This document shows, piece after piece, positions 1-11,546 of a stretch of 64,000 nucleotides of DNA. Numbering within the stretch: the stretch's first letter is position 1; each line of letters opens with the position of its first letter. Origin of the DNA: Priapulus caudatus. Taxonomy: Eukaryota > Priapulida > Priapulimorpha > Priapulimorphida > Priapulidae. Location of the stretch: NCBI RefSeq assembly GCF_000485595.1, contig NW_014577313.1, forward strand, positions 50,304 to 114,303. Reading direction: 5' to 3'. The notes under the pieces were generated by a model that saw nothing but the letters and a program-made list of their open reading frames with translations, was not told where the DNA came from and did not search any database. A program made the translations under genes and the position numbers.

Positions 1-130
1 CTTCATAATTTATGAAAGTGGGACGGAGAAAAGAGGACTGTTTGGAATGTTTTGCTGGCAAACCTGGCGGCTGTAGTTAATAAACAAGTGCCGCGGAGCG
101 ACAGCCGCTCATCTTACTCTACTGCGTGAC
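1..130. repeat. Dispersed repeat, also near 32.7 kb and 48.5 kb
   Basis: The stretch with 'agtgccgcggagcgacag' and 'gtgactctgtggt' recurs, with small indels, at about 32720-32785 and 48545-48605. No coding signal seen. It is a dispersed repeat fragment of unknown class. Confidence 0.55.
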
Positions 131-179
131 TCTGTGGTGAGTGGTGGATTTTAGTAAACCCTGTTAGTTTCCAAATGTG

Positions 180-1260
180 TTCACATTACACGCCGAAACA
201 GTGGAATGCACAGGGATGGCCATCAGGAACCTTCTCAAAGAATGTTTCGTTGGGATCGTTATGAAAGTTGCACGAGATGGCGCGTACGTTTAAGTGTCTT
301 CAGATTAAAGATGGAAGCTCCCATAGTACGTTAGTAGCAAAACAACTATCTGCAAGACAGATATAGGTGAGCACTCATCCATTTACCTACGCAAGCACTA
401 CAGGCTGCAATAGAGAGCTGGCCACCTGTACCAATTAACGCAGGCAAAAACTCCAAAGTACCACCAACACATGCACTGGCAGTAGCCACTGGCAGTGGCA
501 TACGTTACATTTAACATACTGACAGTACAGAATGCCATAGAAATTATACGATTTAAGGAGGAGCATAAACCTTGTTTAACCAAATTTAGCTTTTGAAATT
601 TCACTGTGACATTGTAGCCTCATACATCCAGGCATGTATAGATTCTACTAGCAAACCCGCAGTCAAATTCTTTCTAACAGACAGTCAACAAATCCATTTT
701 AACCCTCCTCTTGAGGGTCAAAAGGTTATCTGACACTTACTCTTGGCATGTCAGCAGAAAGTAGATTTCATGGTCCTTTCAATAATGCCATAAAAATGCT
801 AGGTCACCGCTGAAACAAAAAAGTTTTTCAATCGTTCCGTCAGACCATGTTTTCAGAAAATGTCTAAAATCTGCCCTGTGCCCATTGACCTTTGACCTGT
901 GACCTCCAATTTCCGCACAGTGATGCTTTTCCTACCATGATGCTATACACCGACTATCACGAGCCTAGGTCGACCGTTTAGATTGTGCCGCAATTCTGCA
1001 TTTCCTCCCTAGATACTTAAAGTTAAGGAGTGAATGTTCCCCTTCTTTTACACCTCTTGACCTTGGCCTTGACCCCCCAGCTTCGACATCCCAACTCGTT
1101 TCAGAGATACCCCCCCACGTCCCGCGAATATGCGTGACCATACTTCGAGCGATTAAGATTTGTGCCCAACTGTTGACGGACGCACGGACGGACGCAGCGG
1201 ACGATCATGCGATTCTACAAGCTGCATCTATAACTATGTCAGATGAGCCTAAAAGAACAT
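180..1260 (+). repeat. About 1-kb dispersed repeat; copies at 43830-44830 (+) and 26000-26900 (-)
   Basis: From about 700 to 1255 the sequence matches 44280-44830 nearly base for base apart from indels ('ttaaccctcctc', 'cctttgacctgtgacctcc', the 'gacggacg' tail and 'atgtcagatgagc'), and matches 26000-26480 in inverse orientation. The tail alone recurs at 34680-34830 and 50445-50580. No open frame of note. It is probably a non-autonomous mobile element; the GACGGACG...GAGCTAAAA tail also ends the separate repeat at 18480-18710. Confidence 0.7.
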
Positions 1261-1319
1261 GGTAAGCTGTGGTGACTAAAGCAGTAATGCTGTATCCAGC
1301 AAGCCACAAACTCAAGATG

Positions 1320-1395
1320 AGGTGAGTGTATGGGGTGTGTGGCGTGTGAGGTGATGTGGAGTGTAGGTGAGGTGAGGTGAGGTGGGGTGTGTGTG
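1320..1395. repeat. GGTGA-type simple repeat
   Basis: Degenerate 'ggtgtgaggtgatgtgg' and 'gtgaggtgaggtg' tandem units. Confidence 0.7.
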
Positions 1396-2544
1396 TTCAA
1401 CTTCATGTCTGCCAGGAAAAAATCAACGCGCTAATCTTTGCCCGATTTGGCTGGTTCCTTAGAGTGTTTACATTACTCACCTTTTTTTGCTCTTGCCATG
1501 AAATCAACTAGACCGACCCTACGGAAACATGTTTGTTTTTTCTCTGGCCCTATATGTCCCAAACATTAGCTTTATCATTCAAGATGTTAAATCCACAGTA
1601 AATGACAGTGTGGATGTGTGTGTTAACGCGTGCGCGTGTATGATAATGATGGAGACGTACTTAAATGCCTGCTTGTGCGTAGGAACGTAGGTACGCACAA
1701 TATTGTGAATACGAACTGTTCTTGAATCCGGCCCCAGTGGACATTTCCTTAGATGACTAAACACGCAGTTTGTGTACATTCTATTATGGTAGTGTAGGCC
1801 AGCCAACCTTTAAAAAATGCCGTGAGAGTGAGGACACCAGGGAGGACTGTGAGAATTCTGATAGCTCATTAGTACTGTAGTCACTGAATATGTTCTTTGT
1901 ATTACTGTAAATAAACCATTGTAAAAATGTCAAATTTGAATTTTTTAATTAAAAAAAAATGCTGCGGTATCCGGGGAATGATGCGGGCCTGTAATTTGCT
2001 TGGCGGGCCTGTAAAATCCCTCACCTACAGGCCTGGCGGGCCTGTAAATTTTCAAACTAATTTCTATTCCTGGTAACCACACATTTTTGTTTTGGCCTTA
2101 TGAGCATATTTATATATGAGTAGGGTATGGCCATAATATCAGGATAAGATAATATAGAGGAGTATGACTCTCCAAAACATGTGAATCTTCACTGGTGATA
2201 TTTAACGATTGGCGATAAGGCTTATCAGTCTTTAGTAGATGCCAAAATATGGGAAGCAATGCAGGTGGCCGTGAACGGTAAAGTGCTGCCACCTTGTGAT
2301 GTGAACCTTGCAGTTGCACTAACTAGCTATTCTAGCTTGACTGAACCTTGTTCTAAGACTAAATGTTGAAATAATGTCATTATTAGTTCGCCAGACAAAA
2401 TATAAAACTTCCATTGTATATGCGTCTAAGCACTTCTCCTTTATTGTCATTCTAGCGAACAATAACATAAACAAATTACTTAATTTATAGGCCTACAGAC
2501 TACAGACAGTGAATACGGTAGGGGGTACCTAACGCACGATTTAC
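1396..2544. other. No gene seen; would be NHP2 intron 1 if the gene continues left
   Basis: I searched both strands for the conserved NHP2 core that should follow exon 1 and found none. The stretch holds a short tandem 'ggcgggcctgtaa' motif (about 1985-2052). At 2185-2240 a piece resembles the end of the 4.57-kb transposon at 40915-40960 (shared 'ctggtgatattta' and 'gataaggcttat'). Confidence 0.5.
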
Positions 2545-2743
2545 CTTTCTTGACGACTTTGAATAGCTTTTTGGCCAATTTCTTTGAAGCTAGAGGCTTA
2601 GAAATTATAGAAATGTGTTTGCATCTTTCTTCGTATGATGGCTTTTCATCCGAGCCGTCCCCGATCTGGCTAACTTGACTTGTATCGGCAACATTACCCT
2701 CTGATTCAGACTTCCTTCTCTTTTCCTTCTTTTCCTTGGCCAT
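2545..2743 (-). CDS. NHP2: NHP2 H/ACA ribonucleoprotein subunit, first coding exon (partial gene)
   Basis: NHP2 is a small L7Ae-family protein that binds the kink-turn-like part of H/ACA guide RNAs. It acts in nucleolar rRNA pseudouridylation and in the telomerase RNP. Reading the minus strand from the ATG at 2743, the exon begins with a lysine-rich, charged, low-complexity stretch. It then has SYEERC..., then KPLASKKLAKKLFKVVKK, which aligns with the start of the L7Ae domain in animal NHP2 (human: QPLASRRLTRKLYKCIKK). The exon ends at a good donor (AAG|GTAAAT) at 2545/2544 in phase 1, as expected before the next conserved Ala codon. Only 66 codons of about 150 are present. The remaining exons are not in 1-2544, so they lie outside the window or were lost. 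The start is about 200 bp from the PUF60 start on the opposite strand. Confidence 0.83.
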
Positions 2744-2944
2744 GCTGTATTTTAATGCTCAAGTGTTAAGAAATATAGATCAACACCACTACTATTAATA
2801 TGTATAATTTTGCATGTACTGCTTCGGATGATCCATAGGATGATCGACGCTCTCGCCAGACTATTCGACGTTTGTCTCCACGTGGTTTTCCCAGTGCTCC
2901 ACATTTAAACACAAGAACTACAGCAGCAGGAGAGAAAGGTAAAA
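2744..2944. promoter_or_regulatory. Candidate bidirectional promoter between NHP2 and PUF60
   Basis: Only 201 bp separate the NHP2 ATG (minus) and the PUF60 ATG (plus), so both 5' UTRs and the core promoters must lie here or just inside the genes, unless untranslated upstream exons exist. I see no clear TATA box. Role inferred from the head-to-head layout. Confidence 0.55.
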
Positions 2945-3019
2945 ATGGCGGCCACCGTTGTCTCGGAGTTGTCACATATTCAACAAAATGGAGATCGTAC
3001 CGACGTTCCACAGGTACAG
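2945..3019 (+). CDS. PUF60: PUF60 exon 1 with two adjacent donors
   Basis: The ATG at 2945 follows five A's (AAAATGGCG). The exon can end at 3013 (CAG|GTACAG) or 3019 (CAG|GTAAAT); both are phase 0, so the choice adds or drops Val-Gln. The N-terminus is not conserved with vertebrates, so this start rests on frame continuity into exons 2-4 and on the head-to-head layout. Confidence 0.75.
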
Positions 3020-6000
3020 GTAAATGTAGCCAAAGCATTGTTAACCACATATTTTAGACTATGAGCTTGTGTTTTGTTTTATTTAAAGTTTACGACTCAT
3101 TTAAATATATCGTGATTGGTGTCAGCCAAAGAGTGAAAGACAGACTGAGACTCGAGACTGGACCGGCGGAACCACGGCACAGCCACAGGCACTTGACTTG
3201 GAACGTTTCAATAATAAATAAACACGAAATGTATTTATTACCAAAGGCCCAATGTTTTTCCACTTTCTTACTCCTATTATTAGTAATAACTTTCTGTAAA
3301 TGCCGTTCAAATGCCCCTCTGCAACACACACAAGTTCACCGCATGAATGCCGCTTTGCTGCACAAACAACAAAATTGTAGATCATCTGGAAAAGCGTGGC
3401 TGCAAAATTCGCGTAACGCTCGCTTCGTTTCACACAATCACGACACAAATACACAACCAACGGCCCAAGGATAGAGAACATGAGTCCCAATAAAACCAAT
3501 GTGCCTAACCCTAACCCTAATTCTAACCCTAACCCTAAACCTAACCCTAACCATAACCCTAACCTATTATATTGATATAATATTATATTTATATTGATGT
3601 AAATGACATTGGTTTTATTGGGGGACATAGACCCTATGAGCCTAACTGGCAGTGGCACTGCTTTAACTGCACTAACTAACTAACTAACCTAGAGATATCT
3701 GGTGAATTCCTGGAGAAAACTCCCACTTCGCCAAAATGTAAATGGGAGCAAGTATCATGTAAGAAATGGCACCGCATTGCATTCTGGCCTCAAGCATCCC
3801 TGCGTCCGAGCTTGCCATGTCAAGCTAGCATGATTTGCGCGAGAATGACGTCACACACACGACTGTTTATTTGACAAACAATCGAGTAGGCCTAGTGTGG
3901 TTAGAGAGTTTCGGATGATAAACAGGCACTTGGTCCCATTTTGTAGTGAGAGTTTTCTAATAGAATCATTAGTCTAGTTATGTAGACTGTCCCTGTATTC
4001 CACTGCACAATACGTAAATAAAGATTTTGCGGCACATGTCGGAGCTAAAATGTTTACGTCATGTTGTTGTCGCGTGTTTCAGACTGGATCGGGCGAGCCG
4101 GCAGTGCAGACGTGGATGAAGATGGACATTCCAGCACCAGGTGAGTTGGTGTGTTATGCTGTGCAAGAAATCGTCTGAAAATGAAACACATCCTTCCGCT
4201 GCTGCTGCTGCTGCCGCCGCTGCTGCTGTTGCTCATGTTGCTGCTGGTGGTCTTGCTGATGAAGCTTCCGTAATGATGCTATGCGTATTCCCATCACCTA
4301 TAAATGTAACAACGGAAATTATGAGAATCTTAAAAAGATGCCTGGTTTCTCTTTGTTAAAATAGATGCAGGACCGTCTACTTGCGATGCATCGTTTCCGT
4401 GGCGACCGCCGTCTATTGGACGCACGTGATACATACGAGAAGCACTGAACTTTGTTTCAGGTTCACGCAAATCCTCGTTTTGGCGTTTGTTCTCGTTATT
4501 CTGCAACATTCGCTCACTGTTCCACACCTTTGGATGAAGTAATGGTTTTCTTGAACCTTTCAGATACGTGCTCCAGCGAGCCAGTGAAACCGTACTCTAG
4601 CTTTCTTTTCTCTCAGACGGGTTTCCTTCCACAGATGTCTCGTGTTTTCTGTCTACAGGTCTAAGTTATATACACTGCCTAGGTAGCAGAGTTTAAGAAT
4701 TAGTGGGTAAACATCCTATTGCATCGCAATAGGTTTGACGGTTAGTGATATAATACTAATAGTTCCCAAAGTCTCATCAACTCAAACTCGAATGAATCCA
4801 TGCAATTATTGTTGCTTCTATTCTAAGAAACTGATATATGGAAAATGTCGAGAACCAAGTAGAATAAAAATGCGCAACACAAACTGAGGGAAACGCGTTG
4901 CGGCGATGGCCGAACGTTAAATGTAGCAGTGTGAGAGAAACACGGGACTGTGTTTGTGTCGTAAATCCTGGCAGCTGCAACCTGCTAGACAGGTACCTTG
5001 TGTGCGTGAGGGCGTGTGTTATAGAAGTTGTCTGCGCATGTGCGTGTGTGCGTTACAGGTACTGCACTGTGTGTGTGTGTGTGTGTGTGTGCGTGCGTGC
5101 GTGCATGGATGTGTGTGTGTGTGCGTGCGAGCGCGTGTATGTGCGTGTGTGCGTGTGTGTGCATACCCTCTCTTTTTCTGTGTTTTACAGATCGACTTGA
5201 TTCACGCGTGAACAGCCGTGCAAACAGACTAGCTGGTCACTAGAACTGACTCGATGACGCCACAGTCACCATCTGCTAAACACATGATTGCGAGCAACAT
5301 GATGTGACTTGATGTAACATGATACATGATGATGTGGCACAATACAAAACATGACACGTGATGTGACATGAAGTGATATTACGTGACACGACGTGGCACG
5401 TCATGGGGCTTGAGACGCGACACGAAACAACATACATGATGCTGCACGACCGGACGTGATGTGATTTTGCGTTGCAATTCTCTTTGGGTCTTGAACGTGT
5501 CAATAATTCAGATGATCAGTATATCAGTAAACAACAGCTACAGTTGCTCTCATTACGTTGCACGTTGTTCGTGAGACTGTTGGACTGAATCAAGCATGCT
5601 TACATCGTCGCGTTTTATCAGCACGTGGTCCGCAGACCGCCCGTCGGCAGCCGATCGATTTTCATTGTGGGTTCCCGTCTTTTTTGTGTGTTTTTCAGAT
5701 TCTAAGAAAATGCGATGTGGGTCGCGCGCGTCCGGGCGGTGACGACTGTGTTCCCCCCTCACACACAGCGTCGTGTGTGGCGAGTGGTGTTAGGGGCGAC
5801 TTGTGGCCAATGCCATACCAGAGAACGTGTGTAGTCACAGCACCCATTATCAATACAGAACCATTCTTACGATACTACTACTAGAAGTAACACTAAGGGC
5901 CACTGTGGTCGATAGCAGTTGCTACTAGTGAAGCAAGGTTTTTGATTCAGGTGCAACAATAACCAAGTTCTGTCGGGGTGCGAACATCCGGTGTATTTAT

Positions 6001-9000
6001 GCAGTGAGCGTGGTGGGCTTTCATGTGCAACTCTTGTGTGGTTGGTTTGAGCGTGATCGTTATCGGCCGCCGCCTCCCTCATGCGCCACCTTAGGGTGTT
6101 CTGTGTTTTTTCGTGTCATTTCAGGTGGCATTGTAAGACTTGCTGGGCATTGTAGCTCTGAGGGTCACGGGGCTGTGCACGATCGGCCCCCTCGCTGCGT
6201 GGCATACTACTTTCTGGATGCCGGCGTCGTCGCTTAGTCGGTCGACAGTGTGTTTGTTGTGGTGTTTGCGAGATTTGTCTTGGCGAGCGCGTGTTGGGTC
6301 GGGAGTCTCGATGCAGGAAGTGGGGCAACGATGGAGAAAGGGGGAAGTCTCACGTACGTGGCGTGACATGGGATCGAATTTCGCTGCGGCGCTCATGGTT
6401 TCTTTCCTTACTTTCCGTGCAGGTGTCCACGAAAATGTATGGGCGAAAATTATTTTACGATATATCTATGGTACACCATCGTGGCTGTCTCATCTGATTT
6501 GCCTCCGTGGCCCTCCCACGAATGCAATGTTGCAACTGTATTTCTATTTGTATCGATGTGAAAAAGCTTATGTAGCTGACTCTCCTTTGAAGGGAAATCT
6601 TTGTCTTGGTACTGTGGTACCTGTCCAAATTGTAGTGCCTTAAAATTTCTAATTGAACCCAGGGCAAAGCCCTAAAATAATAGTTTTAATAATAATACTG
6701 AGTTAACAAGTTTCCAATGTCACACACAGCCACGGTGGTGGTGTCACCTCACTCGAACGCGACCCTATAACCGTGGGTGTGATGTGTCAGGTGTCCCACT
6801 TTTGTATCGAGACTCCACGCGAGGATGCATACCCCCACGTAGCATCGCATCGCTGCCTATTGCTGCCTTCATCTATATCAGCAAAATGCTGCACATTGCT
6901 TGTTACATGTCGCAATGTCTTCTGTCATCAACATGATGCAGATATTGGCCCGGAGGAGGTGGTACCCAGACGTGCATTAGATGTAGGGGGAGTAGTGTGC
7001 GTATCTGTGTGTGTGTGTGTGCATATCTGGCTGTGCGTGTGGCTGTGTGTGCGTGCGTGTAGCTGTGTGTGTGTGTGCGTGCGTGTAGCTGTGTGTGTGT
7101 GTGCGTGCGTGTAGCTGTGTGTGTGTGTGCGTGCGTGTAGCTGTGTGTGTGTGCGTGCGTGTAGCTGTGTGTGTGTGTGCGTGTAGCTGTGTGTGGGTGC
7201 GTGCGTGTAGCTGCGTGTGTGCATGCATGTGGCTGTGCGTGTGTGCGTTCAGGCGTGTGTTAGCAGCTAACTTCTGCGCTGCGGTTGCCAGTTAAGTACA
7301 ACGGGTAGCGGGAGAAGCGACGGGTAGGTATATACATCTATCAACGCGTGAGAACACTTTCGTCACATTCGCTCGTGCGTTTTCCCCGTGCCAACATGAT
7401 ATGATGTGCTCTTCTTTTTCTCTTTTTTGTGTATTTTTGATGACATTTAGTTGCAAGGCTAATGGCAGCGCACACCGGTCTCACAGTGTCATAGTGAAAA
7501 GCTGTACTGTAGCGGCGGGCGGGCGGGCGGTCCGCCAGGGAGCATGTAGTCTTGCCCGTCCCCGCATGTCCGCTATCGGGCGGCCCGACACACGCACGCC
7601 GGCCCGGCAGAGGCTCCTAAAGGTTTAGTACCTCATCTCTGTCATGTTTATCCACCGCGATCGTCGCCACGACCTGCCACTAGTTACCACGGCCTGCTGT
7701 CGCTGGACGCCGGTTGCGGTTGGTAGGTGGCGCCGGTAGCGTCGACCGCGCGGCGTCCGGCGTTGGACGACGGACGTAAACTCTCGTTGCATGTTGCGAT
7801 TGCAGGCGGGGCGTGATGCGTAAGCGCTCTCGCATCAGCTCCCGTTTGTAGTCGTGGAGAATGAATATGCATTGCTGGAAATTCTGACTAGTGTGTGCGA
7901 AAAATCTTACGCGCAAGCTGTGGTGGCCGGTTGCGTCGAACCCCGACGGTGTCAGTAAATCGGCTTTGTTGGTGACACCGTCCGTGCCCTATCACCGGAC
8001 AAAGGTGCCCGCACACGAGTGTCTGTAACATAGCGGCACCTCCGCCGCTTCTCTGCAGTGCAGTAGTCGCTTCCCGCAGTTTTCAGGGCATTTGGTAGCC
8101 ATGGGAGACTACCTTCTGGGCGTATGCTGTAGGTTCGCGTGCATGCATATTTGCGTGCATGAGTGAGTGTGTGTGGAGTGAGACGACCACGTTAAAGCCG
8201 AGGTAGCAGATTGGGTGGCGAAGCGAGTAGGCATGTGCATCTATCCTAGAAGCCAGTAGGAACTGTTTAAGGAGTGGAGGGAGCTTATGGGGGCAGAGGG
8301 AGCCTATACAGGTGGAGGAATTCTATAGCGGTGGAGGTAGCATATAAGGGTAGAGGGATCCTATAGGGTTGGCAGGAGCCTGTAGGTGTGGAGGGAGGCT
8401 TGAAGAAGCCGATGTGGGTGGAGAGAGGAATGAGGGAGGCTTGAAAGAGCCTCCAGCCTGGGTCGTCGTTGTCGTGGCGTTGTTCTCATCTGTGTGTGTG
8501 TGTTTCAGGACCTCCTCCCATGCATGGAGCGTTTCATCCGCACTCCCCCATGCCAGAGCAGGAGCAGATCGGCCCGGTAAGTCTCCGCATGTGTTTCTTT
8601 TTTGCCGCGTGCCCACTGGGCGGGTATGAAGAGATTCACAGTTTTCACTGGCAGGTGCCGCCGCATGCAGGCTCTCTTCTTGGCACCGTTTCCACACTCC
8701 ATCTCTTTTTGCTGAGTGCTAAGCAGAGAACATGAGCTCCGCATTCGTTACGTAGCAGTAATGCAAGTGCAGGATTACAGGATTACAGGCTTTCTTACTC
8801 ACTGCGGCATGCCTGAAAACCATGTGTGCGGCAGTAACCCACAGCTGGTTTGTTGTTGTTTTTCCTGATTTGTTTCCATGAATGCCATGTTGTGTATGTA
8901 TCATTGTCTATATTACATAAAAAATGTTAAGCGCAGTATGTTGCGTTGGTGACCCTTGAGCATGCATTTGGGAAATTCTGATGAAACCCAAAGCAACACT

Positions 9001-11513
9001 TGCGTTGCCTTGAAAAATTACAGTTGTGTCCGTGATGTTCAAACAATCGACTATTAACTGGCTCTGCGGCTGTTGTCACTGCTCATTCCACCTGTCACCA
9101 CCATGTCTTTCTTTGCAGGGATTGTCACTTGTCACCCCCACGTCTCTCATTACAGGTGTTGTCACCTTGTCAAGCCCATGTCTCTCGTTACAGGTATTGT
9201 CACCTGTCACCCCTTCATCTGTGATTACCAGTGTCACCTGTCACCCCCCACGTGTCTCGTTACAGGTGCTCGCCGGGCCTGGAGCGCAGCGGGATCTGCC
9301 GCTGCTCACAGCACCCCCGAAGCTGAGCGCCGAGCAGCTCGAGAGCGTGAAGAAAGCGAAGAAGTATTCGATGGAGCAGAGCGTGAAGAACGTGCTCATT
9401 AAGCAGACACTCGCTCATCAGCAGCAGGTGCGGAAGCAGCGACGGCCGCTGCTAATTACCGTCTTATCTATACTATACTATACTCTATCTTATTTTCTAT
9501 CGTGGTATAATAGTTATGTAAATATATAGCATATATATATATATTATATTTATATAACTATTATATTATATATATATATATATATAATAGTTATGTAATA
9601 GTAATATCAGGACCGCCGGCGCATCCGCCGTACGAGCGTTGTACGAGCAACCTCGCGTGTATAAACCGTATAGTCTGTCACGAGAAAAACGCTTAATAAA
9701 TGGCCGTATATAAAAACTGTTTTAACATTAATGCCTAGCATGATGATCTATTGCTGTTCAGTGATTCACACAAATGTTGTCAGGCGACATTTGCACATCT
9801 ATCGTGATCATATAGGTGTAATATACCTAATACAGTTTTGTTTTTTCCATTATTCTAGCAAATGAAGACAATCCAGCGACAACAGGCATTAGTTCTTGCC
9901 TGCAGGTTTGTGCCTCTTATTTACTATCCCAATATAATAGCTAAAATAATAGTTTAATAAATAAATAAACGTATATACAGCGAACACCCTGCCAGTGTGT
10001 ATGTGTGCAGCAGTGTTAACCTTGCATCTGTATGCTTGCAGGGTGTATGTGGGCAGCATAAGCTTTGAGCTGAAGGAGGATACGATCAGGCAGGCATTCC
10101 AGCCGTTCGGTCCCATCAAGTCTGTGAACATGTCTTGGGATCCCGTGACGATGAAGCACAAGGGCTTCGCGTTCGTTGAGTACGACATCCCGGAGGCTGC
10201 GCAGCTCGCCCTGGAGCAGATGAACGGGGTCATGATCGGCGGTCGCAACATCAAGGTGAGAAAGACGTTCCCTTGTTTGCTCGGCCGCGCCGCGTTCTTT
10301 CCACGTCACGCACGATTCGTCGTCGCCGCCATTACTTTCTCTTGACTTTATTTATTTGTTTGCTTGTTTATATTAGTATAATTAATGTTTATTATTATTA
10401 CCTTTTTTATCCTATTACTCGTTCATTACTTCCTATTGATTTATAATGACTATGCATGTAGATTTGTAGTTAGTACGTTAGTGTGTGGTTACCTAAAGTT
10501 AGACTTGTATATATGTATATTACGATAATATGCGGATCACTCGAGGAATGCCCCTAAATGCCCTTTATAGGCAGGTGTTCTTTCTGTAGAGGTGGCTCAT
10601 TACAATGGTTTGACTGAATGGTGTGTTTATGGTGGTGACACTGTCAGAAAGAGAGAAGAGTGAACGTAAGTTAGATTATTAGAGTTTCTGAGCACAGCCG
10701 GCTAGGAGCTAACATACCGTGGCGTTACCCCGCTACAGGTGGGTCGTCCCAGCAACATGCCTCAGGCGCAGCCGATCATCGAGACGCTCATGGAAGAGGC
10801 TAAGCAGTATAACCGGATCTACATCGCGTCGATACATCAGGACCTCACTGAGAAGGATGTTCAGAGGTAGGCGCCCCCGTGTGTCGCCCGCGGTTGTACC
10901 ATGATATGGGGTGGGGGGATAATGCTTGGTGTACGGGGCTCGAGTTTCACCGTGGCACCGACAGCAATTGCCATGCTGACCATCCCTACTAGGTTTACGA
11001 AAACATTTTACAACACGACACTGTAATTTGCCAATTTCATTATACAATCGTAATTTTGTGAGCAGTTAAATCATTCGCCAATTGTATTCGCCACTTAGTG
11101 TAGTAAAATCGCCACGGTTATATATTTATCGCATTTTGCGAATGTAGCGAACGCCAGCGGTAGCTCTTGGTGTAAGCAGACAGAAGAATGGTTCTAGGTT
11201 CTCACTAGGCAAGCGTGCCACATCATCACGTTGTCCGGTGTCGCGTGGTCGGCTTATATAACGTCGCATTTGCTGAATGTCGCCGCTTAACGTCATTTTT
11301 GTCTTTGATCGCAGCGTATTCGAGGCGTTTGGGAAGATCGTATCCTGTGAGCTGGCAGCTGACACAATCCCCGGTCGACATCGGTGAGTATAGCAGCATT
11401 ACCGTTATAGAAACATCTGCAGAGAGTGAGGGAGAGAGCAAGGCAGAGAGGGTGATAGAGAGAGATAGAGAGAGAGAGAAAGAGTAAGTGTGCTAAAGAG
11501 AAGGGGGGAAGCA

Positions 11514-11546
<33 letters not shown>

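Larger units (their letters stand above)
4141..8508 (+). other. PUF60 intron 2 (4.4 kb), repeat-rich
   Basis: No exon I can support. It contains a CTG/CCG triplet tract (about 4195-4250), a GT tract (5065-5165), degenerate 'gatgtgacatga' units (5290-5470), a long GT/GC minisatellite (7000-7250) and a purine-rich minisatellite (8265-8440). Several 'tttttcag' pyrimidine tracts (for example 5699 and 6124) resemble acceptors but lead to no conserved reading frame. Confidence 0.6.

Noticed and set aside
1579-1806. Possible downstream NHP2 exon on the minus strand
   Set aside because: No L7Ae-domain residues in any frame and no fitting splice phase.
3122-3658. 178-codon minus-strand frame with LGLGLG repeats
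   Set aside because: The repeats are the telomere-like array; the rest shows no homology and has no splice support.
4141-4359. Poly-Ala frame from CTG/CCG triplets after PUF60 exon 2
   Set aside because: Starts at the intron donor; a triplet repeat within the intron.
5276-5503. Possible CRISPR-like array (spaced 'gatgtgacatga' units)
   Set aside because: Units are degenerate, irregularly spaced and in a eukaryotic intron; a simple degenerate minisatellite.
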